Shown here in pieces: positions 54,914 through 63,596 of a stretch of DNA of 64,000 bases. Source of the DNA: Promethearchaeota archaeon (GTDB lineage: Archaea > Asgardarchaeota > Lokiarchaeia > Sigynarchaeales > SOKP01); the NCBI GenBank assembly GCA_016839635.1, contig JAEOTV010000287.1, forward strand, positions 9,373-73,372. The letters are read 5' to 3'. The notes beneath the pieces are model-generated. The model was not told the origin of the DNA. It searched no databases and was given only the letters and a program-made list of their open reading frames with translations. The stretch's first letter is position 1, and every line of letters starts with the position of its first letter. A program made the translations under genes and the position numbers.

Positions 54914-56707
54914 TTGAAAGACGATAATTTAAATGAAAAGGAAAATGTTATCAAAGAATTAGTTAATTCTGGGATTAATATAACACCATCAACTTTAGAA
55001 ATTCTTCTAAATTTAGATCATCCCTTAAAGAAAGTTAAATCAATAATAAAGAATGCTAGCTTTCTTCCGAATTTTAATAGTCATCTGACAGATGAGATTT
55101 TCCAAAATATTTCAAAGGATAAATCACAGAAATCATTAAAAAATGTGCTAATTAAAAAGATAGAGTCAAAAATTACTCAAGAGAAAGATTTAAAACCAGA
55201 TATTAAAAATGATATATCCATTTCATCAAAAGCAGCAATAAATGAGAAGATCCAACAAAAATCTCAAGATTACATTAAAAATACTTATGATAAAGGAAAT
55301 AATTTAGCTTTAAATAAAGAAAAAACGGTTTTATATAATCATCAAAGTGACACAACGAAAAATTTAATAAAAAAGAAAATTCAGAGAACCACATTTGAAC
55401 AATCGAGATCATCTCTGGCTTATAAACCATTAGCAAAGGATTTATCGTTTTCTTATAATATTTTAAAAGATCCCACTGGTAAACTTTATACAAGTGGGGA
55501 TTATGAAGATTTCTATAATTTAACCGTAGATAAATTCAATAAACTTCGAAATTTAATCAGGAAAAGACCTGATGTTCTTTCAGCAAACAATATTAATAAT
55601 GTTTTAAGACTAACAAATAGCGTAGAAGTTTCAGTAATCGGATTAGTCAATGAAATCCGAAAAACTAAAAATGGAAATTTTTTTTTAACTTTAGAAGATC
55701 TTACAAATAAAATTAATATAATTATTCGTAAGGATTCAGAAAATCAAGAAAATGTAAAAATTGCAGAAAGAACTATTAATGATCAAATAGTTTATATCCA
55801 AGGAACTTACAAACCAGGAGAAAGAGGGAAAAGTGGAATTATTTATTGTAACTACATATCCAAAATTGATATTCCAAGAGATTTTGAACCTAATTTATCA
55901 CCAGATCCAATATCTGTTGTTTTAATTTCTGATACTCACATCGGGAGTAAAGAATTTGAGGAAAAACTTTGGGAAAGATTTATAAAATTCTTAAATGGTA
56001 AAATAGGTAATAAAAATCAAAGAGAACGAGCTGGAAGAATTAAATATATTATAATTAATGGTGATTTAGTTGATGGTATTGGTATTTACCCTACACAAAA
56101 AAGTGACCTTTTGATAACAGACATACATAATCAATTTAAAAAAGCAGCAGAAATTCTTTCTGGAATTCCAGATTATATTAAAATTTTTTATAGCTCTGGG
56201 AATCACGAACCTGTGAGAAAAGCACTTCCTAGGCCTGCGGTGCCAAAAAAATATTCAGCAGAACTTATAGATATTGGTGTATTATGCATTGGAAATCCCT
56301 CACTTATACAAACACATAATGTAAACACATTAGTTTTTCATGGTGATAGCATCCTTGATTTAAATATGATGATTCCTGGCTTAGACAATAATAAGCCAGT
56401 AGATACTATGGTTGAATTATTAAAATGTAGGCATTTAGCACCTATTTATGGAAAAAAGACTCAAATTGCACCTACAAATAAAGATTGGCTTGTGATAGAT
56501 AAGATTCCTGATATTTTTCATACAGGTCACATTCACATTAATGGAATGGATTATTATAATAATATTGCATTAGTTAATTCTGGATGTTTTCAGTCACAAA
56601 CAGATTTTATGAATTCTTTAGGTATACATCCTACACCAGGAATTATATCTATTGTTGATTTAGAATCTTTAAGAGGAACTCAACTAGATTTAAAGAGCAA
56701 TATTTAA
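54914..56707 (+). CDS. polB: DNA polymerase II (PolD) small subunit DP1
   Basis: The 597-residue subunit carries the 3'-5' exonuclease of PolD, an Mre11-like metallophosphatase domain: DTHIGSKEFEE (about 340), INGDLVDGIGIYP (382), SSGNHEPVRKALPRP (about 427), VFHGDSILDLNMMIPG and FHTGHIHINGMDYY (about 535). An OB-fold precedes it, and the first 160 residues are a loosely conserved, lysine-rich region. The start is a TTG at 54914; no in-frame ATG lies close. DP1 and DP2 are divergent, 240 bases apart. Confidence 0.95.
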   Translation: MKDDNLNEKENVIKELVNSGINITPSTLEILLNLDHPLKKVKSIIKNASFLPNFNSHLTDEIFQNISKDKSQKSLKNVLIKKIESKITQEKDLKPDIKNDISISSKAAINEKIQQKSQDYIKNTYDKGNNLALNKEKTVLYNHQSDTTKNLIKKKIQRTTFEQSRSSLAYKPLAKDLSFSYNILKDPTGKLYTSGDYEDFYNLTVDKFNKLRNLIRKRPDVLSANNINNVLRLTNSVEVSVIGLVNEIRKTKNGNFFLTLEDLTNKINIIIRKDSENQENVKIAERTINDQIVYIQGTYKPGERGKSGIIYCNYISKIDIPRDFEPNLSPDPISVVLISDTHIGSKEFEEKLWERFIKFLNGKIGNKNQRERAGRIKYIIINGDLVDGIGIYPTQKSDLLITDIHNQFKKAAEILSGIPDYIKIFYSSGNHEPVRKALPRPAVPKKYSAELIDIGVLCIGNPSLIQTHNVNTLVFHGDSILDLNMMIPGLDNNKPVDTMVELLKCRHLAPIYGKKTQIAPTNKDWLVIDKIPDIFHTGHIHINGMDYYNNIALVNSGCFQSQTDFMNSLGIHPTPGIISIVDLESLRGTQLDLKSNI

Positions 56708-56732
56708 TAAATCAAAAAAATTATATTATCCT

Positions 56733-57413
56733 ATGAATTTCGCAGTTCCTCGCACTAATACTTCAGAGATGTTATTATATATTTGGAAAATAATTGACCT
56801 CCCTTTTATATTACATAAAGATTTACTTTATAGAATTTCTTTTGATTTATTTCTTGATCCCCCAGAAAAAGTTGAAAAATTTATTAATAAGTGTATTGAA
56901 GATAAATTGTTTATTAAAGATGATAACCAAAATCTTAAACTATCTGAGGATTTAAATAGTCAATTACAAAATTGGCAAAGTCAAAGAAAAAAGGAAGTAT
57001 TCGAAAAAATTAGAACAGCAAATAAAGTTAAAAACTTAAAAAATGAGATCTCAAAAGATTCAACAAATTTTAGTGTTCTGATTAATGCTTTCGTCGATAA
57101 AGCAACATTGAATAGGTCTGTATCCGTTTCTGATACGGCTTTTAAAGTATTAAAATATGATCGCTCTAAAGGAACTATTCAATCAGAAGTAGAAGGTTCT
57201 AAAGAAGAATCATACATAATAGAAATTAACACTAACGATAAAATAATTCGTCATAATTGCCATGACTTCGAAACACGAAGAGCTGATAACAAAAAATTCT
57301 GTAAACACTTAACAAAACTATTCTTGTTATTAAAAGATAAAAATGAGAATCTTGCTGAATTCTTTCTTAGTAAACTTGCAGAAAATATTGATATGTGGGA
57401 TTTTACCGCCTAA
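56733..57413 (+). CDS. DUF2240-like protein with SWIM-type zinc site
   Basis: The 226-residue protein has a helical N-terminal part (residues 1-75, PPEKVEKFINKCIEDKLFI) resembling archaeal DUF2240 winged-helix proteins. A C-terminal region has RHNCHDFETRRADNKKFCKHL, a C-x-H...C-x-H SWIM zinc signature, near residue 180. It is 25 bases downstream of the DP1 gene on the same strand and so is likely co-transcribed, suggesting a replication or repair accessory role (inference). It overlaps the Orc1 gene tail-to-tail by 4 bases. Confidence 0.65.
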   Translation: MNFAVPRTNTSEMLLYIWKIIDLPFILHKDLLYRISFDLFLDPPEKVEKFINKCIEDKLFIKDDNQNLKLSEDLNSQLQNWQSQRKKEVFEKIRTANKVKNLKNEISKDSTNFSVLINAFVDKATLNRSVSVSDTAFKVLKYDRSKGTIQSEVEGSKEESYIIEINTNDKIIRHNCHDFETRRADNKKFCKHLTKLFLLLKDKNENLAEFFLSKLAENIDMWDFTA

Positions 57414-58717
57414 ATTAACTTTTTGAATATATTATTTTTTAGCTTAACTTTATCTGTTTGTAGAAAAACAGGTTTATGATTCAAAATACCTTTTATCTTT
57501 TCAATCTCCAATAAAACCATCACTAATAGTTCCGAACCGATATCAAGTTTAATTATTTTGGTTCTTCCATAATGCCCCATGGATTTTATTTCGGCTGAGA
57601 TTAACCCTGCTAATGATAATTCATTAATATAATCACTTATTCTTCTTTTAGTCAATTCTCTTATCCCCGGTATTAGCTTTCTGATCTCTGAGTGAACATC
57701 ATAGATATCTCCAGAAATAATTACATGCTCAGGACTGAATTTTGATATTAGATAAATTGAAGTCAATATGAGTTGTGCTTGTAGTGGCATCCCTTTAATA
57801 TATTCCATGATATGGTCATTTTCTAAATCTTCTTGAGCCTTTTTTACATGTTTCGGTGAAACGATTTTATTTTGATCTCTCTCAGCTAATTCTCCCGCTT
57901 TCCTTAATAATTGCAGTGCTTTTCGAGCATCTCCATGCTCCTTTGCTGCAAGAGCAGCACATAATGGAATAACTTCCTCCTTCAATACACTCTCTTGAAA
58001 TGCTATTTTTGCTCTTTCAATCAAGATATCTCTCAACTCATTTGCATCATAGGAAGGAAAAACAATGTGTTCCTCGCCTAAACTCGATATTATTCTTGGA
58101 TCTAAATTCGCTCGAAATTTCAATTTATTTGAAATACCTATCATGCTTGTTTTACAATTATCTAAATTCTCATTTAATCTTGTTAAGTCGTACAAAATCT
58201 CATTTCCGCCTTTCTTATCAACTAAAATATCTATCTCATCTAAAACCAAGAAGCATACTGAATGTCCAACCTTTAAGTCTAATAACCCCAGAAGTTTTTT
58301 GAAAATGATATCTTTTGGTAAACCTGTGGGAGGAATTTTCTCCCGTCTGGATATTGTGTTATAAATGTGAGCTAAAATACGGTAGGGAGTTGAAATAACA
58401 TTACAGTTAATATAAATCCACCATGGTTTAATTTCTGAGTTTTGATGTGCTAACTTTTGGCTAACATATCTTATAGTCGCTGTTTTTCCTGTACCTGTCA
58501 TTCCATAACATAGAAAATTAGGAGGTGTATCACCTAATAATGCACACGCAGTCTTTTCGGCAATATCTCTTATTTGCGAATCACGATGAGGTAATTCATC
58601 GGGGATATAAGATGAATCTAAAGCATCTCTGCTAATAAAGATTTTAGACCCCTTAAGATAATTCTTATAAAATTTGTCGATATTAAATTGATGATCATGA
58701 TTATTCTTTTTCAACAA
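57410..58717 (-). CDS. cdc6: Orc1/Cdc6 origin-binding initiator
   Basis: The 435-residue AAA+ ATPase shows Walker A GMTGTGKTA (72-80), Walker B CFLVLDEIDIL (155-165), sensor 1 SMIGISNKLKF, EHGDARKALQLLRKAGELA (sensor 2 region) and a C-terminal winged helix (about 335-420). It recognises the replication origin and loads the helicase. The start codon is TTG at 58717. The upstream region carries tandem promoter-like boxes, listed separately, and may include an origin. It lies in a cluster with both PolD subunits. Confidence 0.94.
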   Translation of the reverse strand: MLKKNNHDHQFNIDKFYKNYLKGSKIFISRDALDSSYIPDELPHRDSQIRDIAEKTACALLGDTPPNFLCYGMTGTGKTATIRYVSQKLAHQNSEIKPWWIYINCNVISTPYRILAHIYNTISRREKIPPTGLPKDIIFKKLLGLLDLKVGHSVCFLVLDEIDILVDKKGGNEILYDLTRLNENLDNCKTSMIGISNKLKFRANLDPRIISSLGEEHIVFPSYDANELRDILIERAKIAFQESVLKEEVIPLCAALAAKEHGDARKALQLLRKAGELAERDQNKIVSPKHVKKAQEDLENDHIMEYIKGMPLQAQLILTSIYLISKFSPEHVIISGDIYDVHSEIRKLIPGIRELTKRRISDYINELSLAGLISAEIKSMGHYGRTKIIKLDIGSELLVMVLLEIEKIKGILNHKPVFLQTDKVKLKNNIFKKLI

Positions 58718-59044
58718 TTATAACTCCGCTACTCCATCTTTTTAATAGAAATTTTTGCACTCGAAATTTATGATATTTTAATTGCATATTTAAAATTTCT
58801 ACTGCATATTTAAAATTAATTATTAATCTTTAATTTAATAGAAAAATGTTAAAGCCTTAATAGCTAATTTTGAGGAATCTTTTTAATAATTTATAATATT
58901 ATTGTCGGTATTTTAAAAGAATATTATTTATGAAGCAATATTTATTAAGATCTTATTAATAACTATTTCTATTAAAAAAAGTTTAATTCAATTAACTATT
59001 TATTTTAATAATTTAAAAACACTCATATTAAGGAATTTTGAATC
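58718..59044. other. AT-rich intergenic region upstream of cdc6, candidate origin
   Basis: A 327-base divergent region between cdc6 and the CDP-archaeol synthase gene. It holds two 15-bp direct repeats at 58783-58817 and a long AT-rich stretch from 58820 to 59030 (runs of TTTAATA, AATATTATT) suited to unwinding. No canonical long ORB motif with a G-string was seen, so the origin call rests on position and composition. Confidence 0.35.
58783..58817. repeat. Two 15-bp direct repeats (TGCATATTTAAAATT)
   Basis: TGCATATTTAAAATT occurs at 58783-58797 and again at 58803-58817, exactly 20 bases apart. On the minus strand each reads AATTTTAAATATGCA, a TATA-like box, with cdc6 starting 66 bases beyond the nearer copy. 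They could be tandem promoters or paired binding sites for Orc1 or another regulator. Confidence 0.6.
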
Positions 59045-59815
59045 TTGTCAGCTGAAACTATTATATCCGATACTGAAAAAAACCACAAAAAGATTGCAGT
59101 TATCTTGGCAATAACATTTGCATGTTTGATTTTAGGTAGTTTCCTTGTAATTACATTGCTATTCAATTGGGCTGATTGGGTTGCTTTATTAATATTTAGC
59201 CTTCTAATCATTGTTCCCGCATACATTTCAAATGCTTCTATGGTGATAACTGGGGGAGGTAAGCCAATTGATGGTGGGAAATATTTTCGAGATGGTCGGA
59301 GAATATTAGGGGATCACAAAACGTGGAATGGATTAAAAGGACCATTATACATTGGAATACCAATATCTTTTTGCATATTTCTCCTTTTTAATGGATTATG
59401 GGAACCAATTAATGGAATTATTATTGATGCAACCTCCCAAGGACAATATTCTCTTTATTTTAACATTAATATCTTTAAATATTATTTTATAGGTGGAGAA
59501 TTTCCCGTTAATTTCCTTGTTTTATTTATACGCATTTTATTAGCTTCATATGGTGCGGTATTAGGTGATTTATTTGGTTCTTTTTTAAAAAGAAGATTCG
59601 ATATAAAAAGTGGAGCACCTTTTTGGATAGTAGATCAGCTAGATTTTGCCTTAGTAGCATTATTATTTGTATCTATCCCAGGATTCATAGCACCAAATCT
59701 CTTCTTCTTGCCTGATCTTTTCATTATCACTTTTCTAATAATTTTAACTCCTGCAGTAAGCATTATAGCGAATACTGTTGCCTATGTCATTGGTTTAAAA
59801 GATGTGCCTTGGTAA
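59045..59815 (+). CDS. carS: CDP-archaeol synthase (CarS)
   Basis: The 256-residue membrane enzyme has about six helices and the family's signatures: NASMVITGGGKPIDGGKYFRDGRRILGDHKTWNGL (residues about 62-98) and GAVLGDLFGSFLKRRFDIKSGAPFWIVDQLDF (about 175-206). It activates unsaturated archaetidic acid with CTP, giving CDP-archaeol, at the membrane. Start TTG at 59045. It is an archaeal ether-lipid gene, divergent from cdc6. Confidence 0.92.
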   Translation: MSAETIISDTEKNHKKIAVILAITFACLILGSFLVITLLFNWADWVALLIFSLLIIVPAYISNASMVITGGGKPIDGGKYFRDGRRILGDHKTWNGLKGPLYIGIPISFCIFLLFNGLWEPINGIIIDATSQGQYSLYFNINIFKYYFIGGEFPVNFLVLFIRILLASYGAVLGDLFGSFLKRRFDIKSGAPFWIVDQLDFALVALLFVSIPGFIAPNLFFLPDLFIITFLIILTPAVSIIANTVAYVIGLKDVPW

Positions 59816-59835
59816 GATGCAACAAAGTAGACATA

Positions 59836-60336
59836 TTATTCCTTGAATTTACACTTAACTTTTAATGGAGCACTTTGGTTTTCAAAAATAACAAAATTTT
59901 CAAATATTTCATTTACTGCTCTTATATAATCTCCATTACGCCCTATAGCAATCCCTCTTTCTTGAAAAAATAAAAAGTATACTGAAATTTCTCTATTTTT
60001 AGATTGATTATCAAACTCTATTTTGATATTTTCAATATTCAAATCAGGAAAAAAACTAAATAACATATTGATTAGTGTTTTTTCAATTCTTATAATTATT
60101 ATCTTTCTATTCCCGATTTCTCTTCTCATGGAGTCTAAATGCACTTTGGAGCAAAAATAATGTTGCCTCTTAACGAAAAAAAAGATAAATTGCCTTATAA
60201 CAACAACAAATTCTGGATATGTTCCTTTTGTTTTTTCAAAAAAATATTCACACAGTTTTAGTTCAAAATTTGAATATTTTTTTTTAAATGATAATAACTG
60301 ATAAAAAATTAAGTCATCCGCAATTGTATAAAACAT
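59836..60336 (-). CDS. KH-domain protein (NusA-like C-terminal KH)
   Basis: The 166-residue protein ends in a KH-type RNA-binding segment ERGIAIGRNGDYIRAVNEIF (about residues 126-145), with the G-x-x-G loop as Gly-Arg-Asn-Gly, and a final strand. This resembles the second KH module of NusA. The first half is mostly helical with hydrophobic stretches and no known domain. It lies next to archease and RtcB, which suggests a role in RNA processing (inference). Confidence 0.5.
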   Translation of the reverse strand: MFYTIADDLIFYQLLSFKKKYSNFELKLCEYFFEKTKGTYPEFVVVIRQFIFFFVKRQHYFCSKVHLDSMRREIGNRKIIIIRIEKTLINMLFSFFPDLNIENIKIEFDNQSKNREISVYFLFFQERGIAIGRNGDYIRAVNEIFENFVIFENQSAPLKVKCKFKE

Positions 60337-60446
60337 ACTCTAATATTTTTTATTACCAATTTAAACTACTAAGAAATTTAAATAATTAGAAAAATCTTAT
60401 ATATATCAAGGACTTTTAGAAGATACAATTTTACTCAATTAGCTAA

Positions 60447-60890
60447 ATGAAGATGAGGAAAGTAGGCTATAAATTTTTAGATCACACCGCTGATGTTTCA
60501 GTCGAAGCTACAGGCACAACCTTAGAAGAAGCTTTTGAACAAACTGTTTATAGCTTAATGGAAACAATCACGCCTAGTTTAAGATCAATATCACCTAAAA
60601 TTAAAAGAATCATAACAATTGAAGCTGAAGATAAGGAAGCCTTATTATTTGACTTTTTAACCGAATTTCTTTATATTTTTGACGTAGATGGACTAATTTT
60701 TAATGAAATTGAAATTCAACCAATAAAAATAAACCAAAAAAAATATCTTATAAATGCTGTTGCTAAAGGAGAAAAGTTTGATAAGTTTAAACATGAGCCA
60801 GGTACTGAAGTTAAAGCTATAACTTATTCTTTTATGAATATTGAAGAAAAAAAGAATAAAGTTAAAATAAATATTGTATTTGATATTTAA
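60447..60890 (+). CDS. Archease
   Basis: The 147-residue protein matches archease: YKFLDHTADVSVEATGTTLEEAFEQ (with the Asp and His of the N-terminal metal site), EDKEALLFDFLTEFLYIFDV, then GEKFDKFKHEPGTEVKAITYSF. Archease activates RtcB and lets it turn over. The gene is convergent with rtcB, whose stop lies 25 bases beyond. An ATG two codons downstream (60453) is an alternative start. Confidence 0.95.
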   Translation: MKMRKVGYKFLDHTADVSVEATGTTLEEAFEQTVYSLMETITPSLRSISPKIKRIITIEAEDKEALLFDFLTEFLYIFDVDGLIFNEIEIQPIKINQKKYLINAVAKGEKFDKFKHEPGTEVKAITYSFMNIEEKKNKVKINIVFDI

Positions 60891-60914
60891 ATCAAAATTA
60901 ATAATCAGAACAAA

Positions 60915-62387
60915 TTAACCCTTTACTACACCTATAGGAACCAATCTTACTATTTTTTCAACGATTCCAAGATCATGGCTCACTTGAACAACCTGATCTA
61001 TGTCTTTGTATGCACCAGGAGCCTCTTCAGCAATCACTTTCATCGAAGCTGCTCTTACCATGATACCTTGTTTGTTTAGATTATCTTTAACATGCTCTCC
61101 CCAATATTTCTTAGTAGCTTTTGCTCTAGACATTATTCTTCCAGAACCATGTGCTGTAGAACCAAATGATAGATCCATAGCATTTTTTTTACCAACACAG
61201 AGATATGAAGCAGAACCCATAGTTCCTGGGATTAATACAGGTTGCCCTACGGATTTATACTCAGGTGGTAGATCAGGATGATTTGGTGGAAATGCTCTAG
61301 TAGCACCTTTTCTGTGAATGTTTAATTTCATTTTCTTACCATTAATTTCATGTTCTTCAATTTTTAAAATATTGTGGCAAACTCCATAAACCAAATGTAA
61401 ATCTAAAGCGTCTATATCCTTCTTAAAGGATTGTTGAAAGGACTCTCTTAACCAATGTGTAATTAATTGACGGTTGGTAAATCCAAAATTTGCAGCACAT
61501 GCCATTTGTTTTAGATAGTTCTGTGCTTCAGGTGTATTTGCTGGTACACAGGCTAATTCTCTATCAGGAACTTTTATATTGTATTTTTTCATTGCTTGTT
61601 CAATATTGCGTAAAGAGTCAGAACATACTTGATGTCCAAGAGCTCTGCTTCCTGTATGAACCATAACTGTAACTTGATTCTTATCATGTATTCCTAACGT
61701 TTTAGCAATACTCTGATTATAAATCTTGTCAACTTTTTGTATTTCTAAAAAATGATTCCCGCTTCCCAAAGAACCAAGTTGTTTTATTGCACGTTGTTTT
61801 GCTTTTTGCGAAACTAAACTAGCATCTGCATCCTTTAAACATCCATTTTCCTCTAAATGATTAAGGTCCTCTTCAATAGCATAATCATTGTCTACAGCCC
61901 ATTTCACACCATTATTTAAAACTGCGTCTAACTCTGAATAGCTTATATCAAGTTTTCCTTTCGATCCTAACCCTGAAGGAATATTCTCAAAGATTCTATT
62001 CAACAGATTAGGAAGCCCACTCTGTACATCATTAAGAGATAAATTGGATCTTAATAATCTTACACCACAATTAATATCGTATCCTACACCGCCAGGAGAA
62101 ATCATTCCTGTCTCGGCATCTGTCCCTGCAACACCTCCAATACAAAAACCATATCCTTGGTGAGCATCTGAAAGAGCAATCGCATGTTTTTGTATTCCAG
62201 GTAAACAGGCAACGTTACAAATCTGATCTAATGTACGATCTAACCGTATTTTATCAAAAATATAAGCATTAGCATAAATCTTTACGGGAACCCTCATCTG
62301 AAATTTCTCGATATTTCCTTTAATCCGTACCATTAATGTTTTTGGAGGAATCTCATAGATATTCTCATCAATTTTATTAACATTCAT
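60915..62387 (-). CDS. rtcB: tRNA-splicing ligase RtcB
   Basis: From the ATG at 62387 the protein is 490 residues, the usual length; an upstream ATG at 62447 would add 20 residues with no family match. It has SDAHQGYGFCIGGVAGTDA, SPGGVGYDINCGVRLL (Cys binding Mn), GSLGSGNHFLEIQKV, MVHTGSRALGHQVC and GSTAHGSGRIMSRAKA (with the His that takes GMP). It joins tRNA exons after intron removal using GTP. There is no intein. The window itself contains three intron-bearing tRNA genes. Confidence 0.96.
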   Translation of the reverse strand: MNVNKIDENIYEIPPKTLMVRIKGNIEKFQMRVPVKIYANAYIFDKIRLDRTLDQICNVACLPGIQKHAIALSDAHQGYGFCIGGVAGTDAETGMISPGGVGYDINCGVRLLRSNLSLNDVQSGLPNLLNRIFENIPSGLGSKGKLDISYSELDAVLNNGVKWAVDNDYAIEEDLNHLEENGCLKDADASLVSQKAKQRAIKQLGSLGSGNHFLEIQKVDKIYNQSIAKTLGIHDKNQVTVMVHTGSRALGHQVCSDSLRNIEQAMKKYNIKVPDRELACVPANTPEAQNYLKQMACAANFGFTNRQLITHWLRESFQQSFKKDIDALDLHLVYGVCHNILKIEEHEINGKKMKLNIHRKGATRAFPPNHPDLPPEYKSVGQPVLIPGTMGSASYLCVGKKNAMDLSFGSTAHGSGRIMSRAKATKKYWGEHVKDNLNKQGIMVRAASMKVIAEEAPGAYKDIDQVVQVSHDLGIVEKIVRLVPIGVVKG

Positions 62388-62549
62388 ACTATCTTTATAA
62401 GTAAAACAATTTTCAAAAATATTTTCCTTTATTCTTATAAAAAGCATAAAAATAAATTTTTAATGAAATAACTAAAATTTATTGAGTTTAAGTGGTAATT
62501 TAATAAATATCAACTAAAAAAAGAGTTAGTAAAAAAAACAAAAACAACC

Positions 62550-63275
62550 TTATTTTATATCGATAAATGAAAGCAAACCTAAATCGTCTAAACTTTTTAT
62601 AATTTTCTGGATTTCTGACTCTGGTCTTCCTCCCTCTTCAGCAATCTCAGAAATAGTATGAAATCCATCCGCTAAGTGCGCAATCTTATATTCCTTCTTA
62701 TCCAGAAATCCCTGCGTAATAACTTGCTTTGGAAGCCTCTTCGCTGTCCACTCTGGCTTCTGATCACGAACTTGACGTAAATCTTCCTCCGACAACACTA
62801 ATCCCTTCTTTGCAATCTGCTTCTGGGATTTCTGAAAGTCTTTCTTAAAAATCTTCAAAATAGGAAGCTTCAACTGGATCTCAGCAAGTCTACCATGATG
62901 TAAAATATCGTCAATAACTTGGTCAAAATCCCGGAAAATACGGACATCTCCAGACCAATTTTCAAGCTGATCACCAAATTTATCTACAAACTTATCAATG
63001 ATATCGGTTAGGGCTCTATGTGTAATCTTTGCATCATCATTTTTATCAGCAGCGGCAGTTATTAAGACACCCTCTTTAAAGACTAAAAGTAAATAAAACA
63101 CCTGCATGTCAATTACTTTCAATTCTCCAGATCCCTTCGAGAATTCGACACTAAAATCCTTTAATGCTGTTAGAAAACCACTAACTAAATCTTGATTAAA
63201 CTCAATACTCCCATACTTCCGATGGATTAAGCAAATACCTGTGTATTGGTGAATTAGGTAAACATTATGTAACAA
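62550..63275 (-). CDS. Longin-domain protein with C-terminal winged helix
   Basis: The 241-residue protein has an N-terminal longin-like fold (YLIHQYTGICLIHRKYGSIE, then FYLLLVFKEGVLITAAADKNDD and the helix ITHRALTDIIDKFVDKFG, about 1-125). A middle basic helix region follows, then a winged-helix-like end (FHTISEIAEEGGRPESEIQKII then LGLLSFIDIK). Longin domains in eukaryotes occur in SNAREs, adaptors and TRAPP. The start is a TTG at 63275. Base composition is a little less AT-rich than its neighbours. Function unknown; membrane-trafficking or GTPase interaction is inference. Confidence 0.7.
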   Translation of the reverse strand: MLHNVYLIHQYTGICLIHRKYGSIEFNQDLVSGFLTALKDFSVEFSKGSGELKVIDMQVFYLLLVFKEGVLITAAADKNDDAKITHRALTDIIDKFVDKFGDQLENWSGDVRIFRDFDQVIDDILHHGRLAEIQLKLPILKIFKKDFQKSQKQIAKKGLVLSEEDLRQVRDQKPEWTAKRLPKQVITQGFLDKKEYKIAHLADGFHTISEIAEEGGRPESEIQKIIKSLDDLGLLSFIDIK

Positions 63276-63596
63276 GTTTTTACATACCTCAGTTATAATA
63301 TTTTAATTGTATATTTAATAGAATTTTACTAATTTAAATTTCTTTATAAGAGATTTAGATCTTTTTTTTTTATGATTAGTTTGGAATATGGTTAATAATT
63401 ATCTTTTGATTTAGATATTATCTTATATCTCTATTTTCTATTAAGGATTAAAGAAAAATATAACAAACTCTTTACTACTACTTGTATTAATAGTGAAAAA
63501 AAAAAATCAACTTGATTTATTAATTAAAATTAAATTCAAAAAATAAAAAAAAAAGAAGTTGATTAATAGTTTTTTTGATTTCAAATTACTAATTTC
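63276..63596. other. AT-rich noncoding stretch
   Basis: About 320 bases of very AT-rich DNA with A-runs (63495-63560). It presumably contains the promoter for the longin gene and the terminator of the binding-protein gene. Nothing else was recognised. Confidence 0.4.
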
